Source: Thermincola carboxydiphila
GTDB lineage: Bacteria; Bacillota; Thermincolia; Thermincolales; UBA2595
Direction of reading: 5' to 3'
NCBI GenBank assembly: GCA_016841325.1
Contig: JAENZJ010000027.1
Location: 1-41,682, forward strand
DNA: 41,682 bases
Shown here: piece after piece, positions 8,579 through 15,712 of the stretch
Numbering within the stretch: the stretch's first letter is position 1
Layout: each line of letters opens with the position of its first letter
Program-made: the position numbers and the translations under genes
The notes under the pieces: model-generated
What the model was told of the DNA's origin: nothing
Seen by the model: only the letters and a program-made list of their open reading frames with translations
Database searches by the model: none

Positions 8579-9559
8579 TTACCTGAGCATTTCTACAAAT
8601 GCATCAATCCTCATTTTGGTGCGTGCATCCAGGTGAGGCGGCCTGTCGCCCTCAATAGTAAGGACGGGTATATCAATCTTCCGCCGGATAATCAGGTCCT
8701 GTATCTGGCGGTAGCAGAAACTCTGAGCATAATGAATCAGCCCATGGATATTCCGCTTTTCTATTTCACAGATGATGTCCTCCAGCCTGGTAAAGATATC
8801 ATAGGGATAAGTATAACAGGCATACTGTTCCACAATGTCCCGGGTATCAAAAGGCATGGTGAACTGTCGCTGCACTTCATTAAATACCACCCGGGCCCCT
8901 CTTGATTCGAGATAATCATATAAATCTGTCATGACAGGCGGCACCCCAATATATCCCAACCGGACCGGGGCCTCAGTCTCCGGGGCCTTTTCCAGGTGGT
9001 CCAGATACTGCTGTACCTCTGCGGCAAAGGCTTCGGGATTACCGTTGAAATCACTGCAGGATACCTGCCACAGGTGATTTTCCAAACCCCTGACCCTGTT
9101 TCCCTTCCAGGTATGTTCATCTACCTGCCATACCAGTTTCCTCACTCTGTCCAGGTCGTCTTTAGCCCGTCTGACCTGCTCCCAATCCACCCCAAAAACA
9201 CTCATCAGCTTTTCAATCTGCAGCCTCAGCATATCCCTGTCGCGATCAAAGGGGTAGGCAAAGGGTATTATTTTAACCCCTTCCAGTGACAGGGTCTCCA
9301 TCAGTGCATGAGTATTACTGCAATCTCCCTGGGTCACCGCAATCAGCATGTCAATTCCCCTGTTCCGGATAACTGCAGAGTAAATGCCCTTTATCCAGGC
9401 ACAAATGTTTCTGGGGTAACCGGCGAGTTCCGCCTCCTCGATCATATCCTGGGTGCGTCCGGAAGTTATAAATAAATTGTTTAGGTCAACCGGGATACAA
9501 CCTCCGGCGATAACCACCTCAACAGGTATTGTTGTCGTAATCCCGACTCTTGGCATCAA
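8579..9559 (-). CDS. 2-hydroxyacyl-CoA dehydratase-like Fe-S protein (possible double-cubane cluster protein)
   Basis: A 326-residue protein of the HgdB/HgdC-partner family (PF06050-like). Cysteines lie in AGGCIPVD, RNICAWIK, QGDCSNT, VSCSDF, YACYTYP, DIICEIE and QSFCYRQI. CIPVDLNN, GDCSNT and SFCYRQIQD resemble blocks seen in the single-subunit YjiM/DCCP branch, whose member from Carboxydothermus carries an [8Fe-9S] double-cubane cluster; assigning it to that branch is my inference. It lacks the paired subunit of true dehydratases. It directly follows a GntR gene (20 bp), and a BadF-type activase lies at 3240. Start at TTG 9559 (GGGAGG 8 nt upstream); ATG 9577 has no ribosome site. Confidence 0.8.
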   Translation of the reverse strand: MMPRVGITTTIPVEVVIAGGCIPVDLNNLFITSGRTQDMIEEAELAGYPRNICAWIKGIYSAVIRNRGIDMLIAVTQGDCSNTHALMETLSLEGVKIIPFAYPFDRDRDMLRLQIEKLMSVFGVDWEQVRRAKDDLDRVRKLVWQVDEHTWKGNRVRGLENHLWQVSCSDFNGNPEAFAAEVQQYLDHLEKAPETEAPVRLGYIGVPPVMTDLYDYLESRGARVVFNEVQRQFTMPFDTRDIVEQYACYTYPYDIFTRLEDIICEIEKRNIHGLIHYAQSFCYRQIQDLIIRRKIDIPVLTIEGDRPPHLDARTKMRIDAFVEMLR

Positions 9560-9579
9560 TTGTTCATCCTCCCGCATTT

Positions 9580-10545
9580 CTAGCTTCGCTTCAGTTCCAG
9601 CAGTGCTGTCCTGACAACATTGACCGAACCCGCATCAGGGTGATACCGGAATTCGACTACCTCTTTTCCCTCGGTGTTATGGCCGGTTACCTCTTTCAGC
9701 CTGTGAGGGGACACGACAAGGGCATCCACATGATCAATAAATACCTTTAGGGCTTCGGGGTCCTGTGTAGTAGTTGCCAGCATGTGCAGGTGGTCAATAC
9801 CTGCCCTGGTAAGAGAACGGCGAATCTTGGCAGCAAAGTTGTCTGAAAGGCATACTATTCCCAGTTTCGTTCCCTGGGGCAGCCGGGCAATCCTGACGAT
9901 AGTTTCCATCTGTGGTTCCAGGGCAATACCAATGATTTCCTTTCCGGGAAGTTTAAGCATTTCCTTAACCTCCCTGAGGTGAAAGAGTGTTGTCAGGACC
10001 ATATCTGTACCGGCAATCAATTCATTAATTTCGCACGTTTTTTCCCTGAGGTCCTGGAGGAGTACCGGAACAATTGATACCCCGTGTTCCAGATGAAGCC
10101 TGCGGGAAAACTGGTCCAACTGTTCCCTGTTGCACTCAATAAATGCAATTTTCACTTTACTCAGCATCTCTTTTTTCGCCATTACCCTCTGTGTTGCAAT
10201 TACCAGAAATTCGTCAATATTAATTCCCAATTCCGCGGCATCCTCGATTGACATATCAATGATCTTCACCAGGCGTTCCTTGAGGGACTCTCTTTTGATA
10301 ACAGCATCACTGTCGGTAACAAAAGTACCCCTGCCCCTGGTGGATATCAGGATGCCTTCCGCCTCCAATTCCTTGTAGGCCGCACTGACAGTATTTCTGC
10401 TTATATTAAGCCTCTCGGCCAGCTCACGTTCGGTAGGCACCTGGGTCCCGGCTTCCCATTCGCCGTTCTGAATCAGTTTTTTTATCTCATTAATCAACTG
10501 CAGGTACTTGGGAACACCCTTGGTACGGTCAAATTCAATAGCCAT
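9580..10545 (-). CDS. GntR-family regulator with a large sensor domain
   Basis: A 321-residue regulator. Residues ~1-75 are a GntR winged helix (VPKYLQLINEIKKLIQNGEW, ERELAERLNISRNTVSAAYKELEAEGILISTRGRGTFV). The remaining ~240 residues are not a clear UTRA or FadR domain; alternating beta/alpha stretches such as VKIAFIECNREQ, DMVLTTLFHLREV and KLGIVCLSDNF suggest a periplasmic-binding-like sensor fold. It probably controls the Fe-S protein gene 20 bp downstream. ATG 10545 gives a typical MAIEFDRT start, though its ribosome site is weak. Confidence 0.83.
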   Translation of the reverse strand: MAIEFDRTKGVPKYLQLINEIKKLIQNGEWEAGTQVPTERELAERLNISRNTVSAAYKELEAEGILISTRGRGTFVTDSDAVIKRESLKERLVKIIDMSIEDAAELGINIDEFLVIATQRVMAKKEMLSKVKIAFIECNREQLDQFSRRLHLEHGVSIVPVLLQDLREKTCEINELIAGTDMVLTTLFHLREVKEMLKLPGKEIIGIALEPQMETIVRIARLPQGTKLGIVCLSDNFAAKIRRSLTRAGIDHLHMLATTTQDPEALKVFIDHVDALVVSPHRLKEVTGHNTEGKEVVEFRYHPDAGSVNVVRTALLELKRS

Positions 10546-10559
10546 ACAGAAACACACCA

Positions 10560-10590
10560 CACCTTGCATAGTTTTAACTTATTTAACTTA
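10560..10590 (-). promoter_or_regulatory. Direct repeats upstream of the GntR gene (possible operator)
   Basis: On the minus strand the gap carries tandem TAAGTTAA repeats (TAAGTTAAATAAGTTAA) about 20-40 bp ahead of the regulator start. They may be its own binding site; no convincing -35/-10 pair is visible. Confidence 0.3.
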
Positions 10591-10598
10591 ATTGTAGC

Positions 10599-10624
10599 AA
10601 AAAAGAGGGGTAAACCATACCCCT
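10599..10624 (-). terminator. Terminator of the amidase gene
   Basis: On the minus strand AGGGGTA, loop TGGTT, TACCCCT, then C and TTTTTT: a 7-bp stem with a strong T-run 30 bp after the amidase stop. Confidence 0.85.
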
Positions 10625-10654
10625 CCTGATAAAATATCCTGATAAATCTGCCTG

Positions 10655-12247
10655 TTAATTTCCGGCGGCAAAATATGCCGTCAGCCCTTCTGCTATCCCC
10701 TGGGCCACCTTGTCACGGAATTGGCGGTCTTTGAGCCGCCTTTCATCTTCCGCATTGGAAAGAAATGCTGATTCCACAAGAATTGAAGGCATTTTCGTAT
10801 TCCGCAGCACAGACAGGTTGCCCTGCAAAATGCCGATATCCCTGGTTCCCAGCAAGGATACCAGCCTGTCCTGGACATCATCTGCCAGCTGCCGTCTCCG
10901 GGCATACTGGGCATAGAGGACAGGGTCAGATGAAGGTGCATAATAATAAGTAGATGTCCCATAGGTGGAGGACCGTTCCGAGGCATTGGCATGAATACTC
11001 ACAAACACGTCGGCATAGACCTTGTTTGCTACCGCAGCCCGGCTGGTCAGGCTGATAAAACTGTCATCATCCCTGGTAAGAATAACTTCGGCCCCAAGGG
11101 CTTCCAGCTTGTCCCTTAGAATTAGTGCAGTTTCCAGGTTAAACTCCTTCTCTTCCAGTCCGGTTACCCCTATCGCACCCGGATCATATCCCCCGTGCCC
11201 CGGGTCAATGACAATCACCTTGGACTTAATCGAGGGTTCGGTTAAAGTAACCTTTAATGTGCGGCCTCCATCTTCCAAAGCCGCCCGGTAAGCCGAAATC
11301 CTGTTAAGGTCGATGACAACCCGCACAGCCATTGGGGTCAGGCTGTACTGAGCGGCCCTTATCTTGTCTATATATCGGCCGTCTGTGTCAAGTTCCCCAA
11401 TGTCATTAACATCACTGTTCCCGATGTCAATAACCAGTCTTTCCGGATTTTTCAAGGTGAACATCTGGTATTTGATCTCGCCTTCACTCTTGATAACAAC
11501 AGTTTCCTCCCCGTTACCCTCAACAAAATCGATGTCTCTCAGGAGATGGGTAACGGTATCTGTGCCGGTCTCCGAGCCAGTTCCGGGATTCCCCGGTTCT
11601 TCTGTTCCGGGGCTCTCCGGTTCTTCTGTTCCGGGATTATCCTGCCCGGTATCGCCTGGTTCTTCCGGCTGAGGACTGGGTTGATTGGGCGGGTCAGTGC
11701 CGTCTCTTGACGGAGTATCAAGGGTATTGATTTCTACCAGCCATCCGGCAATCCAGCCGGAACTGCTGCCTGAGAGAAGTATCTGATACCATTGGCCCGC
11801 CTGGGATAAAACAGGGAACTGTTCCCCGGCCCTTGTTTTACTGACAATACTGTAATCAGTCCCCGGACCGGAACGGATATTAACAATACTTTCTTTAACT
11901 ACAAGATACCTTGATGCCGGATAACCTGTTTCCTGCCCCGCATCCTTAACATTTATCAGCCACCCGGCCATCCAGCCGGATTTTCCGCTATTCAGGCTGA
12001 CCTGATACCATCCGCCGGACTTTTTAATGATGGAAAACACTTGTCCTTTACTAACGCGGTCAATTTTACTGTATCCCATCCCCGGCCCGCTCCTGATGTT
12101 GAGGTAAGCCGACCTGACAGCAGCCACTTCCCCTGCCCGGTTAATACCTGCAGCTTCAGCATAATCAGGAACTATACCGGTCCCCAGGAAAAACAATGTC
12201 AGCATAATACCTGTCAAGAGCAAAACTATGCACTTTTTTCCCGACAA
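10655..12247 (-). CDS. N-acetylmuramoyl-L-alanine amidase with two SH3b domains and an AMIN domain
   Basis: A ~530-residue exported peptidoglycan hydrolase that cuts the MurNAc-L-Ala bond. In order: signal peptide (to ~35), SH3b (~40-100, LNIRSGPGMGYS), SH3b (~110-170, VNIRSGPGTDYS), a Pro/Gly/Glu linker of PGTEEP-like repeats (~180-230), AMIN domain (~240-335) and a C-terminal Amidase_3 domain. Zinc ligands are visible in DPGHGG, LEEKEFN, SIHANA and VESAFLSN. TTG 12247 lies 8 nt after GGGGG; GTG 12256 overlaps it. It follows the GerMN gene. Two inverted 0A-box sequences lie 75-92 bp upstream. Confidence 0.92.
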   Translation of the reverse strand: MSGKKCIVLLLTGIMLTLFFLGTGIVPDYAEAAGINRAGEVAAVRSAYLNIRSGPGMGYSKIDRVSKGQVFSIIKKSGGWYQVSLNSGKSGWMAGWLINVKDAGQETGYPASRYLVVKESIVNIRSGPGTDYSIVSKTRAGEQFPVLSQAGQWYQILLSGSSSGWIAGWLVEINTLDTPSRDGTDPPNQPSPQPEEPGDTGQDNPGTEEPESPGTEEPGNPGTGSETGTDTVTHLLRDIDFVEGNGEETVVIKSEGEIKYQMFTLKNPERLVIDIGNSDVNDIGELDTDGRYIDKIRAAQYSLTPMAVRVVIDLNRISAYRAALEDGGRTLKVTLTEPSIKSKVIVIDPGHGGYDPGAIGVTGLEEKEFNLETALILRDKLEALGAEVILTRDDDSFISLTSRAAVANKVYADVFVSIHANASERSSTYGTSTYYYAPSSDPVLYAQYARRRQLADDVQDRLVSLLGTRDIGILQGNLSVLRNTKMPSILVESAFLSNAEDERRLKDRQFRDKVAQGIAEGLTAYFAAGN

Positions 12248-12321
12248 TCGTGTCACCCCCTTTCCGGCAATCAGGACATTCCTCTCTTACTAAATATTAG
12301 AAATGCCCCATGTCTCTAGGG

Positions 12322-12339
12322 TTCGACATGATTGTCGAA
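12322..12339. promoter_or_regulatory. Inverted pair of Spo0A boxes
   Basis: TTCGACA-TGAT-TGTCGAA is a perfect inverted repeat of TGTCGAA, the established 0A box bound by the sporulation regulator Spo0A. It lies upstream of the amidase gene. The spacing of two full boxes suggests dimer binding, which is inferred. Confidence 0.55.
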
Positions 12340-12391
12340 ATTCCTGCAAAAATGACTGGGAAAAAGCCTTTTTTTGCCAAGAAAGCGTGGT

Positions 12392-12425
12392 AATGGCAGA
12401 CATATTCCGGAATATGTCTGCCATT
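12392..12425. repeat. 34-bp perfect palindrome of the GGCAGAYATRTTCC family
   Basis: Left half AATGGCAGACATATTCC meets its exact complement GGAATATGTCTGCCATT with no loop. It lies between the GerMN stop and the amidase start. No T-run follows directly on either strand, so it is not a standard terminator. GGCAGACATATTCCGGAAT matches 41159-41177 at 17 of 19 positions. Confidence 0.75.
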
Positions 12426-12470
12426 CCTTGGTACCTATTTTTTTTAAAATCTTTCTTTTTTTGCGGGTAT

Positions 12471-13157
12471 TTATTGGCTGCTCTTAATCATCTGGGAATT
12501 GCGGCTGACCGGGACAGATAAGTCCATATGTCCTGCCAGGGTATCTATCTTCTGTCCCTCAATAAGGATTTCCACCTGGTCAACTGTGGAAAACTGGGTC
12601 AGGGTGTTCACCAGTGAATATACTGTCAGAATTTCTCCACTGGAGCCACCCCAGTGATTATCCCGGAACTCTCTGCTCAGGTCAACAGTACAGAGCCCAT
12701 CTGCAATATTGATATCCAAAAGTCTGGTGCCTTCCGGAATGGTTGTCGATAATCCATCCTCCTGAGGGCCTTTAATCAGTTCCCCGACCACAGCCCTGGC
12801 CAGGCCCGGTACCATAGTAATTTCCCTGGTCTCGGTTTTCAGATAATCACCACTCTGGTCTGCAAAGTAAAGGGCAACAGTAATTTTTTCGCTTTCCTGT
12901 GCCGTGCCTGGTGCAGATGTTTCCGCAGCTTCCGGTTCAGTCTGTTTGGCGGCCTGTCCCTCATTGACTGCTTGTCCTTTATCAGCAGCCTTTTCTGCAC
13001 TTTGCAGGTTCTTCCCGGTTATCATGCGGTAATGTGTCTCTTTGAGCCTGTCCCAGGAATACTTTTCAGCTTCTGTACAGCCGGCCGTCAACCCGAGCAT
13101 AATTAAGACCCCGATCCCAGCCAACAATTTTTTCCCGCTCACCTTAGTTAAAATCAC
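12471..13157 (-). CDS. GerMN-domain lipoprotein
   Basis: A 228-residue probable lipoprotein. The N-terminal hydrophobic stretch ends LTAGC (Cys ~27). A low-complexity Ala/Glu/Gln spacer follows to ~95. The C-terminal half (ITVALYFADQSGDYLKTETREI, LIKGPQ, GLSTTIPEGTRLLDINIADGLCTVDLSREF, YSLVNTLTQFSTVDQVEILIEGQ) is a GerMN domain, the domain of germination/sporulation protein GerM. In Bacillus gerM lies beside rph, and here it precedes an amidase gene, so a role in cell-wall change during sporulation is likely. GTG start 7 nt after GGGAGGG. Confidence 0.88.
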   Translation of the reverse strand: MILTKVSGKKLLAGIGVLIMLGLTAGCTEAEKYSWDRLKETHYRMITGKNLQSAEKAADKGQAVNEGQAAKQTEPEAAETSAPGTAQESEKITVALYFADQSGDYLKTETREITMVPGLARAVVGELIKGPQEDGLSTTIPEGTRLLDINIADGLCTVDLSREFRDNHWGGSSGEILTVYSLVNTLTQFSTVDQVEILIEGQKIDTLAGHMDLSVPVSRNSQMIKSSQ

Positions 13158-13225
13158 AACTTGTCCCTCCCTAATTATTTTGTATGGTTGTCCTTTTCAG
13201 TACACTATATTAGGGAGGACAAGTT
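13158..13225 (-). promoter_or_regulatory. Hairpin sequestering the GerMN ribosome-binding site
   Basis: Arms 13209-13225 (minus strand AACTTGTCCTCCCTAAT) and 13158-13175 (ATTAGGGAGGGACAAGTT) pair over 17 bp with one bulged G around a ~33-nt loop. The second arm contains the Shine-Dalgarno GGGAGGG, and the GTG start follows at once. If the mRNA begins upstream, the ribosome site is hidden. It could also end ccdA transcription. Confidence 0.6.
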
Positions 13226-13275
13226 TATATGCTACTTTTCAAAAAATTTTTTTCATTAATTTTCCTGAGAATGAA

Positions 13276-13977
13276 CTAATACACCCGGACCAGGACGAGA
13301 AAATACAGGCCCAGCAAAACCAACACCACGCCGCTGCCCATGGTAATATAGCGGGAATACTTATGAAACTTGGGCAGTTCCCTGATAACCCCCGTAAAAG
13401 TCCCTGCAATAAGCAGCGGCAGGCCGTGTCCCAGCCCGTAAACAAACAGCAGGGCCGCCCCGTAATAAAAGCTTCCGGTGGAAGCCACATAAGTTATGAT
13501 AACAGCCAGGACAGGGGTCGCACACGGTGAAGCCACCAGGCCAAACATTAGTCCGATGAGAAATGACGGGACCAGCCCGCCCTTTTTTACAGGCATTTTA
13601 TTCAGAGTGGGGAACCTGATATTAATAACTTCCAAAAGGCTTAATCCCATGACTATGGCAATAACTGCAAGCACATAATACCACAGGTTACCGGCCTGCC
13701 CCACTACCCGGCCCAGCATCACGGCTATAATACCAAAAACGGAAAACGTCACCGACATCCCCAGGACAAAGGCAGCAGACATGGCAAATCCCCTGATCCT
13801 GGTCCTGTCGTCTCCGCCGCCGCAGCCCCCGATATATCCGACAATCACAGGGGTCATAGTCAGAATACAGGGACTTACACTGGTTACAATACCTCCAAAA
13901 TATACTATTAAAAAAGATACAGGCGAAATAGTGCCCAGAGCCTGAGGCAAAACCTTATCTAAGAACTCCTGAAACAT
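13276..13977 (-). CDS. ccdA: CcdA-type thiol-disulfide transmembrane protein
   Basis: A 233-residue membrane protein with six predicted helices that carries electrons from cytosolic thioredoxin to extracytoplasmic thiol proteins. The paired redox cysteines are in TSVSPCILTMTPVIVGYIGG (helix 1) and ASPCATPVLAV (helix 4), as in CcdA/DsbD-beta. A Gly-rich GGCGGG loop with an extra Cys follows helix 1. It lies 20 bp after the seleno-thioredoxin gene, its obvious partner. CcdA normally serves cytochrome c maturation or spore envelope thiols; a multihaem cytochrome is encoded at 30753. Confidence 0.92.
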   Translation of the reverse strand: MFQEFLDKVLPQALGTISPVSFLIVYFGGIVTSVSPCILTMTPVIVGYIGGCGGGDDRTRIRGFAMSAAFVLGMSVTFSVFGIIAVMLGRVVGQAGNLWYYVLAVIAIVMGLSLLEVINIRFPTLNKMPVKKGGLVPSFLIGLMFGLVASPCATPVLAVIITYVASTGSFYYGAALLFVYGLGHGLPLLIAGTFTGVIRELPKFHKYSRYITMGSGVVLVLLGLYFLVLVRVY

Positions 13978-13997
13978 GGTTAATCCCTTTCCGGTAA

Positions 13998-14447
13998 TTA
14001 TTCTTTACCGACACCCTGGACAGCCTTGTTCAGGTGGCCCTCCAGGAAATCCCGGCTCTGGGTTCCCGCATCCGAATAAAGGACACTTCCCTGGCCATCC
14101 AGTATTACAATATGCGGGATATAATAGACTTTGAATTGCCTGGCAAGGGGAGCAGTTCCGGCATCATTGGTATCAGCAATTATAAACTCCACATCATTCC
14201 CGTATTTCTCTTTCAGAGCCAGCACCACGGGCTCCATATCCCGGCAAGCCGGTCAGGTAACTGCGTAAAATTCCAGAAACACCGGCTTTCCGGCCTCGGC
14301 AGCACCGGCAAACTTTTCTGCGGGGTCCGGCGTTGTGGCAAAATGCTGTCCGCCTTCCTGTCCGGAATTAATATAGGGAAATACAAAAATAACTCCTGCC
14401 GCAAGTACTACCAGTACCAGAATAATTACCCTGAAATTAACCTTCAT
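13998..14447 (-). CDS. Membrane-anchored thioredoxin-like selenoprotein (U-P-A-C), TGA read as Sec
   Basis: Two half-frames join through one in-frame TGA (14255-14253) into a 149-residue protein. An N-terminal membrane anchor (VNFRVIILVLVVLAAGVIFVF) is followed by a thioredoxin fold: KPVFLEFYAVT-U-PAC-RDMEPVV, then VEFIIADTND, the cis-Pro motif YYIPHIVIL and a C-terminal helix. Sec65 falls on the first redox position of CxxC and Cys68 is retained. Homology continues without a gap on both sides, which argues for recoding rather than decay. Probably extracytoplasmic and reduced by CcdA encoded 20 bp downstream. Start at ATG 14447 (AAAGGCGG 7 nt upstream); ATG 14465 is possible. Confidence 0.85.
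14212..14255 (-). promoter_or_regulatory. Candidate bacterial SECIS element
   Basis: The RNA just after the UGA can form CCGG/CUUG/CCGG, or CGGG with an 8-nt loop (AUAUGGAG) and CCCG, putting a loop about 18-25 nt after the UGA, within the range of bacterial SECIS loops. Clostridial SECIS sequences vary, so this rests on position and fold only. Confidence 0.45.
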
Positions 14448-14500
14448 GAGCGGTCCGCCTTTCATAGTTAAACTTGCATCTTTCCGCAAATATTAAGTAT

Positions 14501-14506
14501 ATTATA
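14501..14506 (-). promoter_or_regulatory. -10 element of the selenoprotein-ccdA operon
   Basis: A consensus TATAAT lies on the minus strand 54 bp before the selenoprotein start. No good -35 is visible; a near-palindrome GTTTAAGTAAAC sits just upstream and may bind an activator. Confidence 0.4.
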
Positions 14507-14616
14507 TCATCTGTTTAAGTAAACCGAAATACCGGAATTACATTATCAAAATAAAATTTGCTTAGTGTAATCAAAATGCCGGATTTGGCGCAAACTAATC
14601 ATGAGGTGATTTATAA

Positions 14617-14796
14617 ATGCGATTTAATGACAAAGACCGGCTTAAGACGGTCAGCAGACAGATCAGGATAGCCAAAACATCACTTGAGAAACTGGAAGGT
14701 TCGGAACTTACCCAGACAATTCAGACAGAATCAGCTGATATTATTCCCCTGGGCCAGTTCCCGGACGAACCGGCAGGTGATCCGGAGAACAATTAA
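14617..14796 (+). CDS. Small hypothetical protein (59 aa)
   Basis: I do not recognise this protein. ATG follows GAGGTG by 8 nt. The sequence begins MRFNDKDRLKTVSRQIRIAK (basic, likely helical) and ends in an acidic Pro/Glu/Asn-rich tail (QFPDEPAGDPENN). It has no cysteines, membrane segment or signal peptide. It is divergent from the selenoprotein gene, sharing a ~170-bp promoter gap, and a hairpin follows. The ribosome site and terminator make it a likely real gene. Confidence 0.6.
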   Translation: MRFNDKDRLKTVSRQIRIAKTSLEKLEGSELTQTIQTESADIIPLGQFPDEPAGDPENN

Positions 14797-14797
14797 G

Positions 14798-14838
14798 CAC
14801 CACAGGGAACCTAAACGGTCCCTGGTGGCGATGTTTTT
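14798..14838 (+). terminator. Terminator after the 59-aa ORF
   Basis: CACAGGGA pairs with TCCCTG, continuing with one bulge to CC/GG, around a 10-nt loop. GTTTTT follows a few bases later. It overlaps the 3' end of the convergent pduL gene. Confidence 0.5.
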
Positions 14839-15563
14839 ACATCTTCCATGGTCTTGATTAATTCACTTAAGAAATCACGCTTTGCCGTGTCTTTTTCATC
14901 ACGGACCAGCTCTCTTACGCAGACCTGTAGTGACTCTATCTGTTGTTCATCGATGATGCTGATTATCTGTTCCAGGCGGATCTTTTTGTCATTTATCCTA
15001 AAAAGCTGAACCCTGTCTCCATTCTGTAAGCCAGCTGCATTTGCCTCATCATAGTCGATGTGTATTTCCGTATGGTCATTCAGTCGGGAAACCCGTACCA
15101 GGACATGGTCAAATACCAGGCTTCTCTCTCCCTTGACAACAACCATCGCTGAATCCTTAAAATTAAATCCCAGTTTTGCGGCATCCTCAATACTCATATG
15201 GATATGCCTGTTGGGAACAATCACTGATTCCGGGATATAGAATTCTTTCCCTTTATGGACAAGGGTTATCCCGGAAGCGCCGTCAAGGTCACCCGACAGG
15301 CGTACCGGAGGAGTAATCCCCAGGGTATGCCCGTCGGTTTTGGAGATTTCCACCTGTGTCCTCTCACGGAGGCTGCTGACCAGGGCAACATTGGGAATCT
15401 CGCCTTTGGGACCCTTTAAGGTCAGGCGTTCTCTGGCAATAAATGCCCCGGCCAGGGAAAGGTCCTTATGACGGGTAAGCTTATACCCCGGACCAAAAAT
15501 CATTTCCAGGTCATGGGGCGACAGGTGGACATGTCTTCCCGAAACACCAACACTTATAAGAAT
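14811..15563 (-). CDS. pduL: Phosphate propanoyltransferase/phosphotransacetylase (PduL), apparent ATT start
   Basis: A ~250-residue PduL that interconverts acyl-CoA and acyl phosphate. Both metal-binding halves are visible: GRHVHLSPHDLEMIFGPGYKL at the N-terminus and PNRHIHMSIEDAAKLGF near residue 115, as in PF06130 pairs. The first ATG (15503) would delete the HVH motif, and no ATG, GTG or TTG exists upstream before the in-frame stop. The third of three ATT codons (15563) lies exactly 7 nt after GGAGG, so I take ATT as start. It follows metF and may link acetyl-CoA to ATP via acetate kinase, as in acetogens. Confidence 0.85.
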   Translation of the reverse strand: MLISVGVSGRHVHLSPHDLEMIFGPGYKLTRHKDLSLAGAFIARERLTLKGPKGEIPNVALVSSLRERTQVEISKTDGHTLGITPPVRLSGDLDGASGITLVHKGKEFYIPESVIVPNRHIHMSIEDAAKLGFNFKDSAMVVVKGERSLVFDHVLVRVSRLNDHTEIHIDYDEANAAGLQNGDRVQLFRINDKKIRLEQIISIIDEQQIESLQVCVRELVRDEKDTAKRDFLSELIKTMEDVKTSPPGTV

Positions 15564-15649
15564 AATAATCCCTCCCTTGCCAAAAACGGCAGCTGTTGTT
15601 TTTGCACCTTGGTTTAACTGAAGTCCTTTCTCTAACTACAGTCCTTTTT

Positions 15650-15688
15650 ATTATAGTATTTTACCAAATTTGTTTCGGCTAAAACAAA
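15650..15688 (-). promoter_or_regulatory. Possible pduL promoter with an inverted repeat over the -35 region
   Basis: TATAAT on the minus strand at 15655-15650 has a poor -35, but the inverted repeat TTTGTTT-N6-AAACAAA (15669-15688) lies over the -35 position. Such an arrangement suggests regulation by a DNA-binding protein. Confidence 0.4.
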
Positions 15689-15712
15689 AGTTTCTTACTT
15701 AAAAAATTCAGC

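Noticed and set aside
12392-12425. Ordinary terminator for the GerMN gene
   Set aside because: No loop and no T-run directly after the stem on either strand; it matches the repeat family instead.
13998-14489. Thioredoxin-like gene as a nonsense pseudogene or two separate genes
   Set aside because: The stop is exactly at the redox position, the flanks keep full homology and the second Cys is intact; recoding as Sec explains it better.
14811-15503. PduL starting at ATG 15503
   Set aside because: It would lose the conserved VGVSGRHVHLS metal-binding motif that is encoded in frame just upstream, and has no ribosome site.
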